A stretch of DNA of 64,000 bases. It comes from JAAZBV01 sp964460435 (GTDB lineage Bacteria; Desulfobacterota; DSM-4660; Desulfatiglandales; HGW-15). Positions 44,143-51,658 of this stretch are shown here, in pieces. The notes below the pieces were generated by a model. That model was not told the origin of the DNA and searched no databases. It saw only the letters and a list, made by a program, of their open reading frames with translations. Every line of letters begins with the position of its first letter. Position 1 is the first letter of the stretch. The stretch covers positions 35,942 through 99,941 of the forward strand of contig CAYWRH010000002.1 of NCBI GenBank assembly GCA_964460435.1, read 5' to 3'. Both the position numbers and the translations under genes were made by a program.

Positions 44143-44715
44143 CTACTTCATCAGCTCTCTACCTATGGCAAAGGCTTTACCGGTAAAACTGCCGATGCCG
44201 TAATACCCGCCGCTAAAGGGTGTAAAGACAAAGGGATCAACCTTGCTAATTTCGGGCTCTCCATTCTCATTTAATACAGCCTCATCAACCTTGACATCAA
44301 GGATTTTGCCCACAAACAGGGTGTGAAGGCCCAGTTCATGGAACTGCATCAGTTCGCATTCCAGCGCCATAGGGAATTCTTCTGGATAGGGGGCGTTAAC
44401 CAGGGCCGCCTTTACAGGGGTGATCCCGGCCTTTTCAAATTTATTCTCGTTTCTGCCCGATGCCATGCCAAAGTAATCAGCCATAGCCGCCTGTTTTTGA
44501 GAAGGCACACTTAAGGTAAATGCCTTTCGTTCTATGATATTGCCATAGGTGTAAGTGGCCTTACGAAGTGAAATACTAACGCATGGAGGCTCAGAACAGC
44601 ATATGCCACCCCAGGCAATGGTCATGATATTTGGTGCACCATTTGAATCGTATGTGCCCACACACCATACCGGTGTGGGGAATATAAGCGTTTTCGCCCC
44701 GAATGATTTTTTCAT
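44143..44715 (-). CDS. Flavin reductase-like / FMN-binding split-barrel protein
   Basis: A 190-residue flavoprotein of the flavin-reductase/DIM6-NTAB family. It starts FGAKTLIFPTPVWCVGTYDSNGAPNIMTIAWGGI, which is the FMN-binding opening, then VSISLRKATYTYGNIIERKAFTLSVPS. It ends with YGIGSFTGKAFAIGREL. Such proteins reduce FMN with NAD(P)H or act with rubredoxin and similar partners; the partner here is unknown. A GGAGG site precedes the ATG. It stands alone, converging with the signalling operon. Confidence 0.87.
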   Translation of the reverse strand: MKKSFGAKTLIFPTPVWCVGTYDSNGAPNIMTIAWGGICCSEPPCVSISLRKATYTYGNIIERKAFTLSVPSQKQAAMADYFGMASGRNENKFEKAGITPVKAALVNAPYPEEFPMALECELMQFHELGLHTLFVGKILDVKVDEAVLNENGEPEISKVDPFVFTPFSGGYYGIGSFTGKAFAIGRELMK

Positions 44716-44786
44716 GCTTGACCTCCAAATATTTATTATTGATAATTCTATTTCAAATCGGAATTATTCTTGTGCTTCTTTATAAG

Positions 44787-45272
44787 CTATAAAGAGTTAT
44801 GGGTAAGTGTTTCTAAAAATTCAGCGAAATTCTCAAGGCTGGTCATTACTTTTTCATTAATTTCTGGAAGTTTTTCTACAAGTCTTTGTATGCGATCAGG
44901 GATCAGATTAAATGAATATATATTCCTCACCCTGTGGCGGAATCTTAAGAATTCATCTAACAGTGTAATTGTATCTTCATCAATTAAAGCCGGACGTATA
45001 CCTTTTACTTCTTTACCCATCTGGATCAGAAGCTCTTTATGCCAGTTATCGCCTTTAGGGATATTATTATCTATTGTATTTGCGACAGAAAGGAAAATCC
45101 TTTCTATTCCTGAATATAACCCATGAAGATCATATGCAACAGCCTTGAGGTAGGCATCCTCTCCGGATTTAAGAAATCCATTCCATTCAGAATTAATATT
45201 ATTGATGACTTTTTCAATCTGCAATAATTCGTCACGTATTTGCGTCGTATGCTTGAAGGTTTTCCCCTTCAC
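44787..45272 (-). CDS. HEPN/HepT-like protein of an MNT-HEPN toxin-antitoxin pair
   Basis: A 161-residue all-helical protein. The HEPN-type active region is seen as LDEFLRFRHRVRNIYSFNL (about 115-133), which keeps the R-x-R-H-x-x-R-N-x-Y variant used by a HepT-like family. The first half has YDLHGLYSGIERIFLSVANT. In known pairs HEPN is the ribonuclease and the MNT partner AMPylates a tyrosine next to its active site; Tyr in RNIYSF would be the target here. Its ATG overlaps the MNT stop by four bases. Confidence 0.78.
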   Translation of the reverse strand: MKGKTFKHTTQIRDELLQIEKVINNINSEWNGFLKSGEDAYLKAVAYDLHGLYSGIERIFLSVANTIDNNIPKGDNWHKELLIQMGKEVKGIRPALIDEDTITLLDEFLRFRHRVRNIYSFNLIPDRIQRLVEKLPEINEKVMTSLENFAEFLETLTHNSL

Positions 45273-45667
45273 AGGCTTTTACCCTCCTGCTTTATCCTTG
45301 CCAGTAATTCAGGAGAACATTCATCGGGCTCCACAAGGTCAACCTTGAACCCTTCACAAATTTTTTGTATTTCGGATTCGGCGGTAAAAAATGTTTCTGC
45401 GGACAGGCCTTCGGCATAGATATCTATGTCCGATCTTTTTGTAAACCAGACATCATCGGCAAGGGACCCAAAAAGCACCACTCGCTTAGCACCGAATTTT
45501 TCTTTAAGCACTCTGGCAATTTTTTTGCTTATTTTTAGTGCCCGCGTACGATGTTCAAGTATATCTTTGTCCTTGTTCAAGATCTCAATTGAATGCCTGG
45601 GGTGGTATTTTTTCATTTCATCTGCTGGCCAACCACTGTTTTTTAAATCTGAGGCTGTTTTTGACAT
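45269..45667 (-). CDS. MNT-type nucleotidyltransferase antitoxin
   Basis: A 132-residue minimal nucleotidyltransferase. The motif GSLADDVWFTKRSDIDIYAEG has the G-S-x(10)-D-x-D pattern and a third acid is likely in FKVDLVEPDE. It would modify and silence the HEPN partner encoded by the overlapping next gene. The start is ATG 45667 with GGAG at 9 bases; the frame extends six codons upstream to a TTG. The two genes form a self-contained toxin-antitoxin operon at the beginning of an AT-rich accessory patch. Confidence 0.8.
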   Translation of the reverse strand: MSKTASDLKNSGWPADEMKKYHPRHSIEILNKDKDILEHRTRALKISKKIARVLKEKFGAKRVVLFGSLADDVWFTKRSDIDIYAEGLSAETFFTAESEIQKICEGFKVDLVEPDECSPELLARIKQEGKSL

Positions 45668-45764
45668 TTCGAAATACTCCGGCAAATGGTTATTTATATT
45701 TAATAAAAAAGGTTAAGCATAATTTATCTTAAATAATGTAGTGAATCAAGAGCTATATTAATAA

Positions 45765-46013
45765 AAAGGGGAAGTTGAAAAGGCTGCCAATACACCTGAA
45801 GGCGCTTTAAGAGGAATACGCAAATTGGTGTCAGAAGTAATTGAAGACATGGAAGCTAATAGTGAGGCTATACCGGAGCCTATTGCCTCTCGTCAGTATA
45901 GCGGTAAATTCATGATAAGAATCCCGCCTGAAATTCATCGTAATCTTGCTATTCAGGCGGCTGAATCCAGAATCAGCATTAATCGTGTTGTGAGTTCAAA
46001 ATTAAGCCAATAA
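45765..46013 (+). pseudogene. HicB-like antitoxin remnant, C-terminal part
   Basis: An open stretch of 82 codons reading VEKAANTPEGALRGIR and then SGKFMIRIPPEIHRNLAIQA, AESRISINRVVSSKLSQ. The second part is the ribbon-helix-helix end of HicB antitoxins. The N-terminal HicB fold is missing: there is a stop just upstream, no ATG, and no HicA toxin gene beside it. Read as a decayed fragment; a short protein starting at TTG 45825 cannot be excluded. Confidence 0.6.
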
Positions 46014-46288
46014 CCTGTGTGAAGCTGTGGCAGGACAGGTGTGAAAGCCCTATCCAGATTTAGATTCTTTGTAGATGGGATTATTAATTATTGATAATTA
46101 CCTTTTAAGTGAGTATTATCCTCCCGTTTCTTTTAATAAATCAACCATATAAAACCCTAGGATTTAAGGCTCATCTTTTTTAAAACATCTAAAAGTAAAG
46201 ATAGCCGGATCAATAGCGTTATCAAGTGAATAACTTGTTGTGTGAATTGAAAGTACATAAATATATTCTTTAAATAAAGGAAACACCT

Positions 46289-46609
46289 ATGGATAGAAAT
46301 ATCCCAAACGATGATGAGAGAAAGAAACTTAAGAAAATGTCCCAGTATTATTTTCATTTACCAATATATATCATTTGTTTGCTTAGTATATCCTGGATAG
46401 CAGATGACTTTTTTAAAAAATTTCCTATAATCGGAACTATTTTATGTTTAATAATTTTCTTAAGCATGATCTTACTATTATTAAACTTTGCTTTATTAAA
46501 AAGATGCCCAAGGTGTTCTTCATGGGGCACACCTATAGTGGGTGGTAATTGTCCTAAATGTGGTTTGCGTTTGTCCTATAAAGGAGATAAAAGCCACAGA
46601 AACATTTAA
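46289..46609 (+). CDS. Small membrane protein with a C-terminal zinc ribbon
   Basis: A 106-residue protein. Two adjacent hydrophobic stretches (about 20-40 and 47-69) form membrane helices, and the C-terminus has CPRCSSWGTPIVGGNCPKCGL, two CxxC knuckles 12 residues apart that should bind zinc. AAAGGA precedes the ATG at 13 bases. No family is recognised. It sits 64 bases before the AbiGi-like gene, but whether the two work together is open. The 275 bases upstream hold nothing else that I can identify. Confidence 0.55.
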   Translation: MDRNIPNDDERKKLKKMSQYYFHLPIYIICLLSISWIADDFFKKFPIIGTILCLIIFLSMILLLLNFALLKRCPRCSSWGTPIVGGNCPKCGLRLSYKGDKSHRNI

Positions 46610-46673
46610 TGTGCCCGACCGGGCGAAAAAACGCCGCCTGGCCGATAATCAAAACGTTAGCAGGGCAACAATA

Positions 46674-47414
46674 ATGGAACCTAGATCAAATACATTATTT
46701 CATTTCACAAAAACTAAAGAAAAACTATTTCAGATATTGCTATATGGTTTCTGGCCACGATATGTTTTAGAGGATACCTCTTGGTTTTCCATGGTTGATA
46801 ATGATTGTAGGGCATTCCCAATGGTTTGCTTCTGTGATATTCCATTGTCACGTATATCTGAACACATTAGTTTCTATGGTTCATATGGTATAGGTCTTAG
46901 TAAAAGATGGGCAGAGGAAAATGGTATGAATCCTTTGTTTTATATTTCTCCGAGAAGCAATTTGGATTTTACCTTGTTTGATAATATTGCTATCACATTG
47001 AAAGGCACTCGTAAGGACAATAAAAAAGAGACAAAAAACAATATTAGATACCTCCTGTCACATATTAAACCCACAAAAGGGAAAATGAGACTCAAGAGAA
47101 AAATTGTAGAAAAAGAGTTTTATCAAGAATCTGAATGGAGATATGTTCCCCTAGATGATAGAATAAAAATGTTCCTCAATGAAGTTGACTATCACAACGA
47201 AAACGAATTAGAAAAGCTGCATAAAGAAACAAAGGAGCATTGCTCTCTTAAATTCAACCCAACTGATGTTTCGTTTATATTTGTACCAAAAGATAAGAAC
47301 ATCCCAAGTTTAATAATGTTTATGCAATCAAAGTTAAATAATTACTCTGATGAAGAGCTTAAGGTATTATTTTCACGAGTTATTTCAATAGAAAATATTT
47401 TAAAAAATATATGA
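46674..47414 (+). CDS. AbiGi-like abortive-infection antitoxin-type protein
   Basis: A 246-residue protein matching the AbiGi family (putative abortive phage resistance, antitoxin side): LFHFTKTKEKLFQILLYGFWPRY, then FPMVCFCDIPLSRISEHISFYGSYGIGLSKRWAEENG, the diagnostic block. The start is ATG 46674; the frame is open a further 44 codons upstream but that part overlaps the zinc-ribbon gene and is not family-like. The AbiGii toxin partner is not found on either side, so this may act alone or be an orphan. Low GC and high Lys/Asn content point to recent acquisition. Confidence 0.75.
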   Translation: MEPRSNTLFHFTKTKEKLFQILLYGFWPRYVLEDTSWFSMVDNDCRAFPMVCFCDIPLSRISEHISFYGSYGIGLSKRWAEENGMNPLFYISPRSNLDFTLFDNIAITLKGTRKDNKKETKNNIRYLLSHIKPTKGKMRLKRKIVEKEFYQESEWRYVPLDDRIKMFLNEVDYHNENELEKLHKETKEHCSLKFNPTDVSFIFVPKDKNIPSLIMFMQSKLNNYSDEELKVLFSRVISIENILKNI

Positions 47415-47441
47415 AATATCGCTAAGGAAGGCAACAGGTCT

Positions 47442-47479
47442 CCACATTTAACAAAATAGCTCCAGTAATTTAAATGTGG
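47442..47479. repeat. 10-bp inverted repeat before the transposase remnant
   Basis: CCACATTTAA (47442-47451) pairs perfectly with TTAAATGTGG (47470-47479) around an 18-base loop, 25 bases before the transposase start. It may be a REP-type recognition hairpin of that transposase. Confidence 0.6.
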
Positions 47480-47504
47480 GAAAATTTAAATCACAGGAGC
47501 TTGT

Positions 47505-47895
47505 ATGGGCAGGCCATTACGCATTGAGTATCATGACGCCTTTTATCATATAACAGCCAGAGGAAACGATAGGCAAAATGTCTTTAGAACTAATAAGGAC
47601 AGGGAAGGTCTCCTCGAATATCTGGGCTCAGCTACCGACCATTATAAAGAGGAAGAGACCTGATCTGCCTGATTTAAAGTATTTTGATGAAAGGCCTGGA
47701 GTAAAGGAAATAATAAAACAGCCTGAATAACTCTTTGATGGGGACTCTGCCTTATTGAAGAGGATACAGATATATTTGTGCCATAGATATAGCGGTAAGA
47801 GGTTAAAGGAGATAGGGGAACATTTTGGGATTGGTATTTCCGGGGTGTCGCAGGCAAGCGGTCGCTTAAGAAAACAACTTGCTGATAATAAATAA
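47505..47895 (+). pseudogene. Broken REP-associated tyrosine transposase (Y1_Tnp/TnpA_REP)
   Basis: The N-terminal 52 codons after ATG 47505 (good GGAG site) read MGRPLRIEYHDAFYHITARG and then NDRQNVFRTNKDREGLLEYL, the unmistakable opening of TnpA_REP proteins, ending at a stop. In another frame the C-terminal helix-turn-helix region follows (HRYSGKRLKEIGEHFGIG, SGVSQASGRLRKQLADNK), with one more in-frame stop. The middle with the HUH histidines and catalytic tyrosine is deleted, so it cannot be active. Its presence supports past movement of DNA in this patch. Confidence 0.85.
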
Positions 47896-47976
47896 CTTAC
47901 GAAGAAGATTGAAGCTTATTATTGACCTGAGACTGTCAAATGTATAGGCCAATGTCTTCACACATTGATTAAAAGA

Positions 47977-48007
47977 AACAGGCACCCATTTTATCAGGGT
48001 GCCTGTT
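47977..48007 (-). terminator. Rho-independent terminator of the 593-residue protein gene
   Basis: An 11-bp perfect stem (AACAGGCACCC at 47977-47987 with GGGTGCCTGTT at 47997-48007) and a 9-base loop, followed on the minus strand by TCTTTTAAT. It begins 31 bases after the stop codon at 48038. Confidence 0.8.
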
Positions 48008-48037
48008 AACTGAAAAAATATATCTCTTCTACTAAGG

Positions 48038-49819
48038 CTAATCTATATCAGGATTTTTCAATGCATCAAAAACAGATTGTAATTGAATATCGGTTATACC
48101 TGTTGCATTGTAAATCTGATCTTTCATTGCTTTTTCCTGGTAAAGATACCAATCATCCAGCACCTGAAGTTCATATGAGGTAAGGCATGGCGCCAAATCA
48201 TTCAGATGACGGAAAGCAGTAAGGGTATAGCCCATCGTTATATCAGGGTCATTGGCAGGGTCTTCATCGTCATTATCATCCTGTGAATCAAACCATTCAA
48301 CAAGACCTGCATCATCTGCATCCGCTATTTCAGGTTCTTCTTCAAGAAATCCATCCCTCTCTTCCTGAGGCATAACAATATCATAGCTTGCAGCAATCTC
48401 ACCCATAACCCTCTGAATATACAGTATCTCAAGATCCTGCTTAATGCCAAATACACTTTGCAAAATAGCTGGCAGATTATCAAAGGGGAACTCTGTGAAG
48501 TCTGTTCTTTCAGGTAGCCATAACATTGATGCGGGTATGGGACTATTATTTCTTGTATATTTTAATTGAGGATAGTTTGTGTTAAGCCAATTAAGGGCTA
48601 TTACCGTTGTTATTGGCCAATAATATTCATGCCCTGTACGGCTGATATATTTGAACGCTCCGTCAGGCATATCCTCTGGTATGCCAAGAGATGATCGCAT
48701 GGCTGATATTTCGTCTTCTGTTGCAGCCATGTCTCCTGTGAATGCTGAAAAGGCATCTGAGATATCCTGTTGTATATCTTCCATCTTCTCCTCAAGCTCT
48801 TCTGGATTAAAATCAAAACTCTCTTCATCCTCAAATATTTCTTCCATATTCTGGTATGCCGCGACAAGGCTTTCAACAAGAGCGTCAACCGCACCAGAAA
48901 CACGTTCCATTTGGCTTGTGTTGGCATTAAGGGCTTCCATTGCACTCAGATACCTGTTTTTGAGGGCATCGGCCTGTAATTTAAGGTCATTGGCAATCAT
49001 GATCATATCAAGGGCAGCTATCACTCCCTCTGGCATGTTGTCGCCACCATTAAAATATTCCATCCGGTCTGAAGAAGCTTTCATGGCAGCGATTACGACT
49101 GAGCTGTCAAAACCGGCTGTCTTTGACGCATCAACAAGGATGCTGCTTAACAGCGAGGCAGCCTCTGCCCGGAAATTTTTAGACTCTAGAGAGGATATTG
49201 ACTCAACAGCCTGCTTTAGTTTTGCTGTATATTCTCCGAACTGATCAATAATGGCTGCATAAAAAGCGTTTGTTTTTTCTGCTCCTACCTTATTGGTGAT
49301 AAAATCATTGAAACCATTATCACCCATAACAGCATCACTAATCAGAGATGATAATGATTCTATAGTGGTGTCGTCAAATGCCCCTGAGCGTATTACAAGG
49401 GAACAAAAAAGCACCAGCATCGGATTATCTGTGTGATTCGAGGCCATAGCATTTAAAAGCGCCTCTGTCTGGGATTCTGTCATTGGAGAAATGCCAAGAT
49501 CTATGGCGGACTGGTCTTCAGGCGCTGGAATAATAGCCCTTCTTATGGTTGCATTGTTATCCAGGATGCTTACCAACAAAAAATTATATTCATCACGTGT
49601 TGGAACCACACTCCCTGTAAATCTGAATGCCATAATCCCCGATGAATCGGAGGTGGCCTGTGTAGTTACATTCAGGTCTACAATGCCCCCTGAAGAGGAG
49701 ATTCCCTGGACAGTTATGGTATAGGTATGGTTCGGGGTAAGAGATGCAAACGCATTTGAAAAAGATGTCAATATTAAAAATAAAATAGATAAAATTCTTA
49801 GAGTCACTATCTGTTTCAT
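48038..49819 (-). CDS. Large secreted protein of unknown family
   Basis: A 593-residue protein with a signal peptide (about 1-26, IVTLRILSILFLILTSFSNAFA). Residues 30-90 look like a small beta domain (LTPNHTYTITVQGISSSGGIVDLNV) such as a carboxypeptidase-regulatory or Big-like fold. The rest is mainly helical, with an acidic segment at about 340-375 (FEDEESFDFNPEELEEKME) and another at about 525-545 (SQDDNDDEDPANDPD). I recognise no family. The start is ATG 49819 with GAGG at 8 bases; the ATG two codons earlier is too close to it. A 53-residue lipoprotein gene lies 31 bases upstream on the same strand, and a good terminator follows. Confidence 0.75.
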   Translation of the reverse strand: MKQIVTLRILSILFLILTSFSNAFASLTPNHTYTITVQGISSSGGIVDLNVTTQATSDSSGIMAFRFTGSVVPTRDEYNFLLVSILDNNATIRRAIIPAPEDQSAIDLGISPMTESQTEALLNAMASNHTDNPMLVLFCSLVIRSGAFDDTTIESLSSLISDAVMGDNGFNDFITNKVGAEKTNAFYAAIIDQFGEYTAKLKQAVESISSLESKNFRAEAASLLSSILVDASKTAGFDSSVVIAAMKASSDRMEYFNGGDNMPEGVIAALDMIMIANDLKLQADALKNRYLSAMEALNANTSQMERVSGAVDALVESLVAAYQNMEEIFEDEESFDFNPEELEEKMEDIQQDISDAFSAFTGDMAATEDEISAMRSSLGIPEDMPDGAFKYISRTGHEYYWPITTVIALNWLNTNYPQLKYTRNNSPIPASMLWLPERTDFTEFPFDNLPAILQSVFGIKQDLEILYIQRVMGEIAASYDIVMPQEERDGFLEEEPEIADADDAGLVEWFDSQDDNDDEDPANDPDITMGYTLTAFRHLNDLAPCLTSYELQVLDDWYLYQEKAMKDQIYNATGITDIQLQSVFDALKNPDID

Positions 49820-49850
49820 AGTCATACCTCATATAAAAAAAAGATTCATA

Positions 49851-50012
49851 TCAGCTGGCACTGCCAGTTATTGTTGCATTTGATGATGAAGAAGAAGGAG
49901 GTGGTGTTGGTGTATCTTTGTTTGAGCTTGAATCGCTGTTACAGCCAAAAAGGCCAAAACAGATGGAAATTATTAGAATGATAATCGCCCTTTTTTTTAT
50001 GATATTAGTCAT
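49851..50012 (-). CDS. Small lipoprotein, 53 residues
   Basis: A short gene with a near-perfect ribosome site (AAGGAGATGTTT then ATG). The peptide has two Lys and an Arg, a hydrophobic core (AIIILIISICFGLFGC) and a lipobox ending at Cys24, followed by a Ser/Thr/Pro tail (SDSSSNKDTPTPPPSSSSS). The tail could be an extended surface tether. It precedes the 593-residue secreted protein by 31 bases on the same strand and is very probably in its operon, so the two may form a cell-surface unit. No homologue is recognised. Confidence 0.75.
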   Translation of the reverse strand: MTNIIKKRAIIILIISICFGLFGCNSDSSSNKDTPTPPPSSSSSNATITGSAS

Positions 50013-50397
50013 AAACATCTCCTTAATAATTGAATGTTGATTCTAATAAGTTAAGTCCTCAATATGTTTCACTTTATGATGCTATTTTCATCGGAAAATC
50101 TCACGGCAACTTTAAAAAAAAATTCGGCATAGTCTATTTTTAAAAAATATTTATCTTCCATTGTTTTAACGAACGTATGGTAGTGCGATTATTAGGCCTA
50201 ATGCGTGTAATGGGTGTCTGTACAGTTGACAGAAGCCTATTGGGTTAGGGGCCATGTATATGCTTTATACCTCTCAAAATCTAAAATGTAGTATTACTTT
50301 ACTGGCTTATCCTAAATATAAATATGTCATACAATGAGATTCATTTTTGTTGCCTGACTGCCAAAAAAGAAGTTAATAGCTATAGTGAACAGAAATT
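50013..50397. other. AT-rich non-coding gap of 385 bases
   Basis: Between the divergent lipoprotein unit and the ATP-grasp unit. It should hold promoters for both. A TTGACA occurs at about 50229 on the plus strand, but no -10 box follows at 16-18 bases. No gene, tRNA or repeat is visible. Confidence 0.5.
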
Positions 50398-50604
50398 ATG
50401 TCACTCAGGCACGCTATTTCTTCTAAGAAGCAAACCGGAAAAGATAGTGGTGGCGTAATTAAGGTAATTCCAAGACTGGTAGACCTGTTCGATAGCATGG
50501 CTTTTCAATGCAAGCCTATTGAGAAAAAGCAGATGCCGCACAGATTAGCATGTGCCGCTATTAAGGAAAAAGCCTTTATCATACTGGGTAAAAAGGTGAT
50601 TTAA
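50398..50604 (+). CDS. Small open reading frame upstream of the ATP-grasp gene
   Basis: A 68-residue frame (GGVIKVIPRLVDLFDSMAFQ, CKPIEKKQMPHRLACAAIKE) starting at ATG 50398 with no clear ribosome site and ending 4 bases before the ATP-grasp start. Basic, no signal peptide, no recognised family. The tight spacing argues that it is a real leader gene of the unit; lack of a ribosome site argues against. Confidence 0.35.
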   Translation: MSLRHAISSKKQTGKDSGGVIKVIPRLVDLFDSMAFQCKPIEKKQMPHRLACAAIKEKAFIILGKKVI

Positions 50605-50608
50605 TGCA

Positions 50609-51646
50609 ATGGTTAACTCAACAAAAAATATCCTGATTCACGAATATATCACTGGCGGAGGATACAAAGAGGCCCTGCTTCCTGAGGGGCTTGCATCCGA
50701 AGGGTTCCTCATGCTTTCATCTCTTCTGGATGATTTTATAAGATGGGGTAAGCTTAAGGTATACACAACCATTGACAAGAGAGTGAACGGGGCATCTATA
50801 ATGGCGGACAGCATAACGGTTATTGACCCTGCTGATTATGACAAAACCCTTGTAAGCGTTGCAGGGGAATGCGATTTTGCCCTTATTATTGCACCTGAAA
50901 GCAAAGGTATCCTCGCAGATCTGAATGTACTGATGAAAGAAAACAGTGCGGCGCCATTAGGCTGTGACGTCGGGGCAATCCGTGCCACAGGAGACAAGTG
51001 GACATGTTATAAAATTCTCGCCAAAGCAGGGCTGCCCCTCCCTGAGACAACCATTATAGATACAGGTTTTAAACCCCTCTCTACTCCTGAAATTGCAATA
51101 GATATCAAATTTCCTCTTGTCATTAAGCCCATTGACGGTGTTGGGTGTGAAGGTGTTAGTCTTGTAAAAGATGCCGGAATGCTCCGCACCCTGCTTGAAG
51201 ATAATCCAATATACAGAGACAGGGCTCTTTTGCAGGAATATATAAAAGGAGAACATCTCAGCATCTCGATCCTCTCAACCGGAAAGGATTTTATCATCCT
51301 GAGTTTGAATCGTCAGCATATCACCGAAGGGATGCCATTCAGGTACTCTGGTGGAGAGATAATGCCGCCTCCTGATAAAGGAGATGCGCTGCATCATATC
51401 ACTCAAAAAATAGTTGAGGCCATCCCTGGCCTCCGGGGGTACTTTGGGGTTGATCTAATAAAGAGTAATGATGGATATAAGGTGATTGAGATTAACCCGC
51501 GCCTCACAACATCCTATGCAGGCCTGAGGAATGTTACCAGCAAAAATCTTGCAGAGGCGATCTATGAATCGGCCATAAATGGCAGATTACCTGCAGCTTC
51601 AAAAATAAAAGCCAACTACATTTTTGCAAAGGAAAGAAAGGTATAG
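50609..51646 (+). CDS. ATP-grasp amide ligase resembling tyramine-glutamate ligase MfnD
   Basis: A 345-residue enzyme. It opens ILIHEYITGGGY, a signature of the MfnD-like group, and has the ATP-grasp features: IRATGDKWTCYKILAKAGLPLPET, FPLVIKPIDGVGCEGVSLV (ATP lysine), LLQEYIKGEHLSISIL, and the metal site YFGVDLIKSNDGYKVIEINPRLTTSY. MfnD joins glutamate to tyramine in methanofuran synthesis; bacterial relatives occur in tetrahydromethanopterin-linked C1 genes. No other methanofuran or methanopterin gene is in this window, so only an amide-ligase role is safe. ATG 50609 is the start, with AAGGTG 11 bases before; it converges on the MFS gene 12 bases away. Confidence 0.8.
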   Translation: MVNSTKNILIHEYITGGGYKEALLPEGLASEGFLMLSSLLDDFIRWGKLKVYTTIDKRVNGASIMADSITVIDPADYDKTLVSVAGECDFALIIAPESKGILADLNVLMKENSAAPLGCDVGAIRATGDKWTCYKILAKAGLPLPETTIIDTGFKPLSTPEIAIDIKFPLVIKPIDGVGCEGVSLVKDAGMLRTLLEDNPIYRDRALLQEYIKGEHLSISILSTGKDFIILSLNRQHITEGMPFRYSGGEIMPPPDKGDALHHITQKIVEAIPGLRGYFGVDLIKSNDGYKVIEINPRLTTSYAGLRNVTSKNLAEAIYESAINGRLPAASKIKANYIFAKERKV

Positions 51647-51658
51647 AGGTTAACTATC

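Noticed and set aside
46610..46673. Integron attC site (GC-rich, hairpin-forming segment ending in AACGTTAG)
   Set aside because: The core reads GTTAGCA, not GTTRRRY, and no matching RYYYAAC partner lies at the other end.
47505..47895. Second selenoprotein from the in-frame stops of the transposase
   Set aside because: The frame also changes between the two parts and the catalytic middle is missing, so this is decay rather than recoding.
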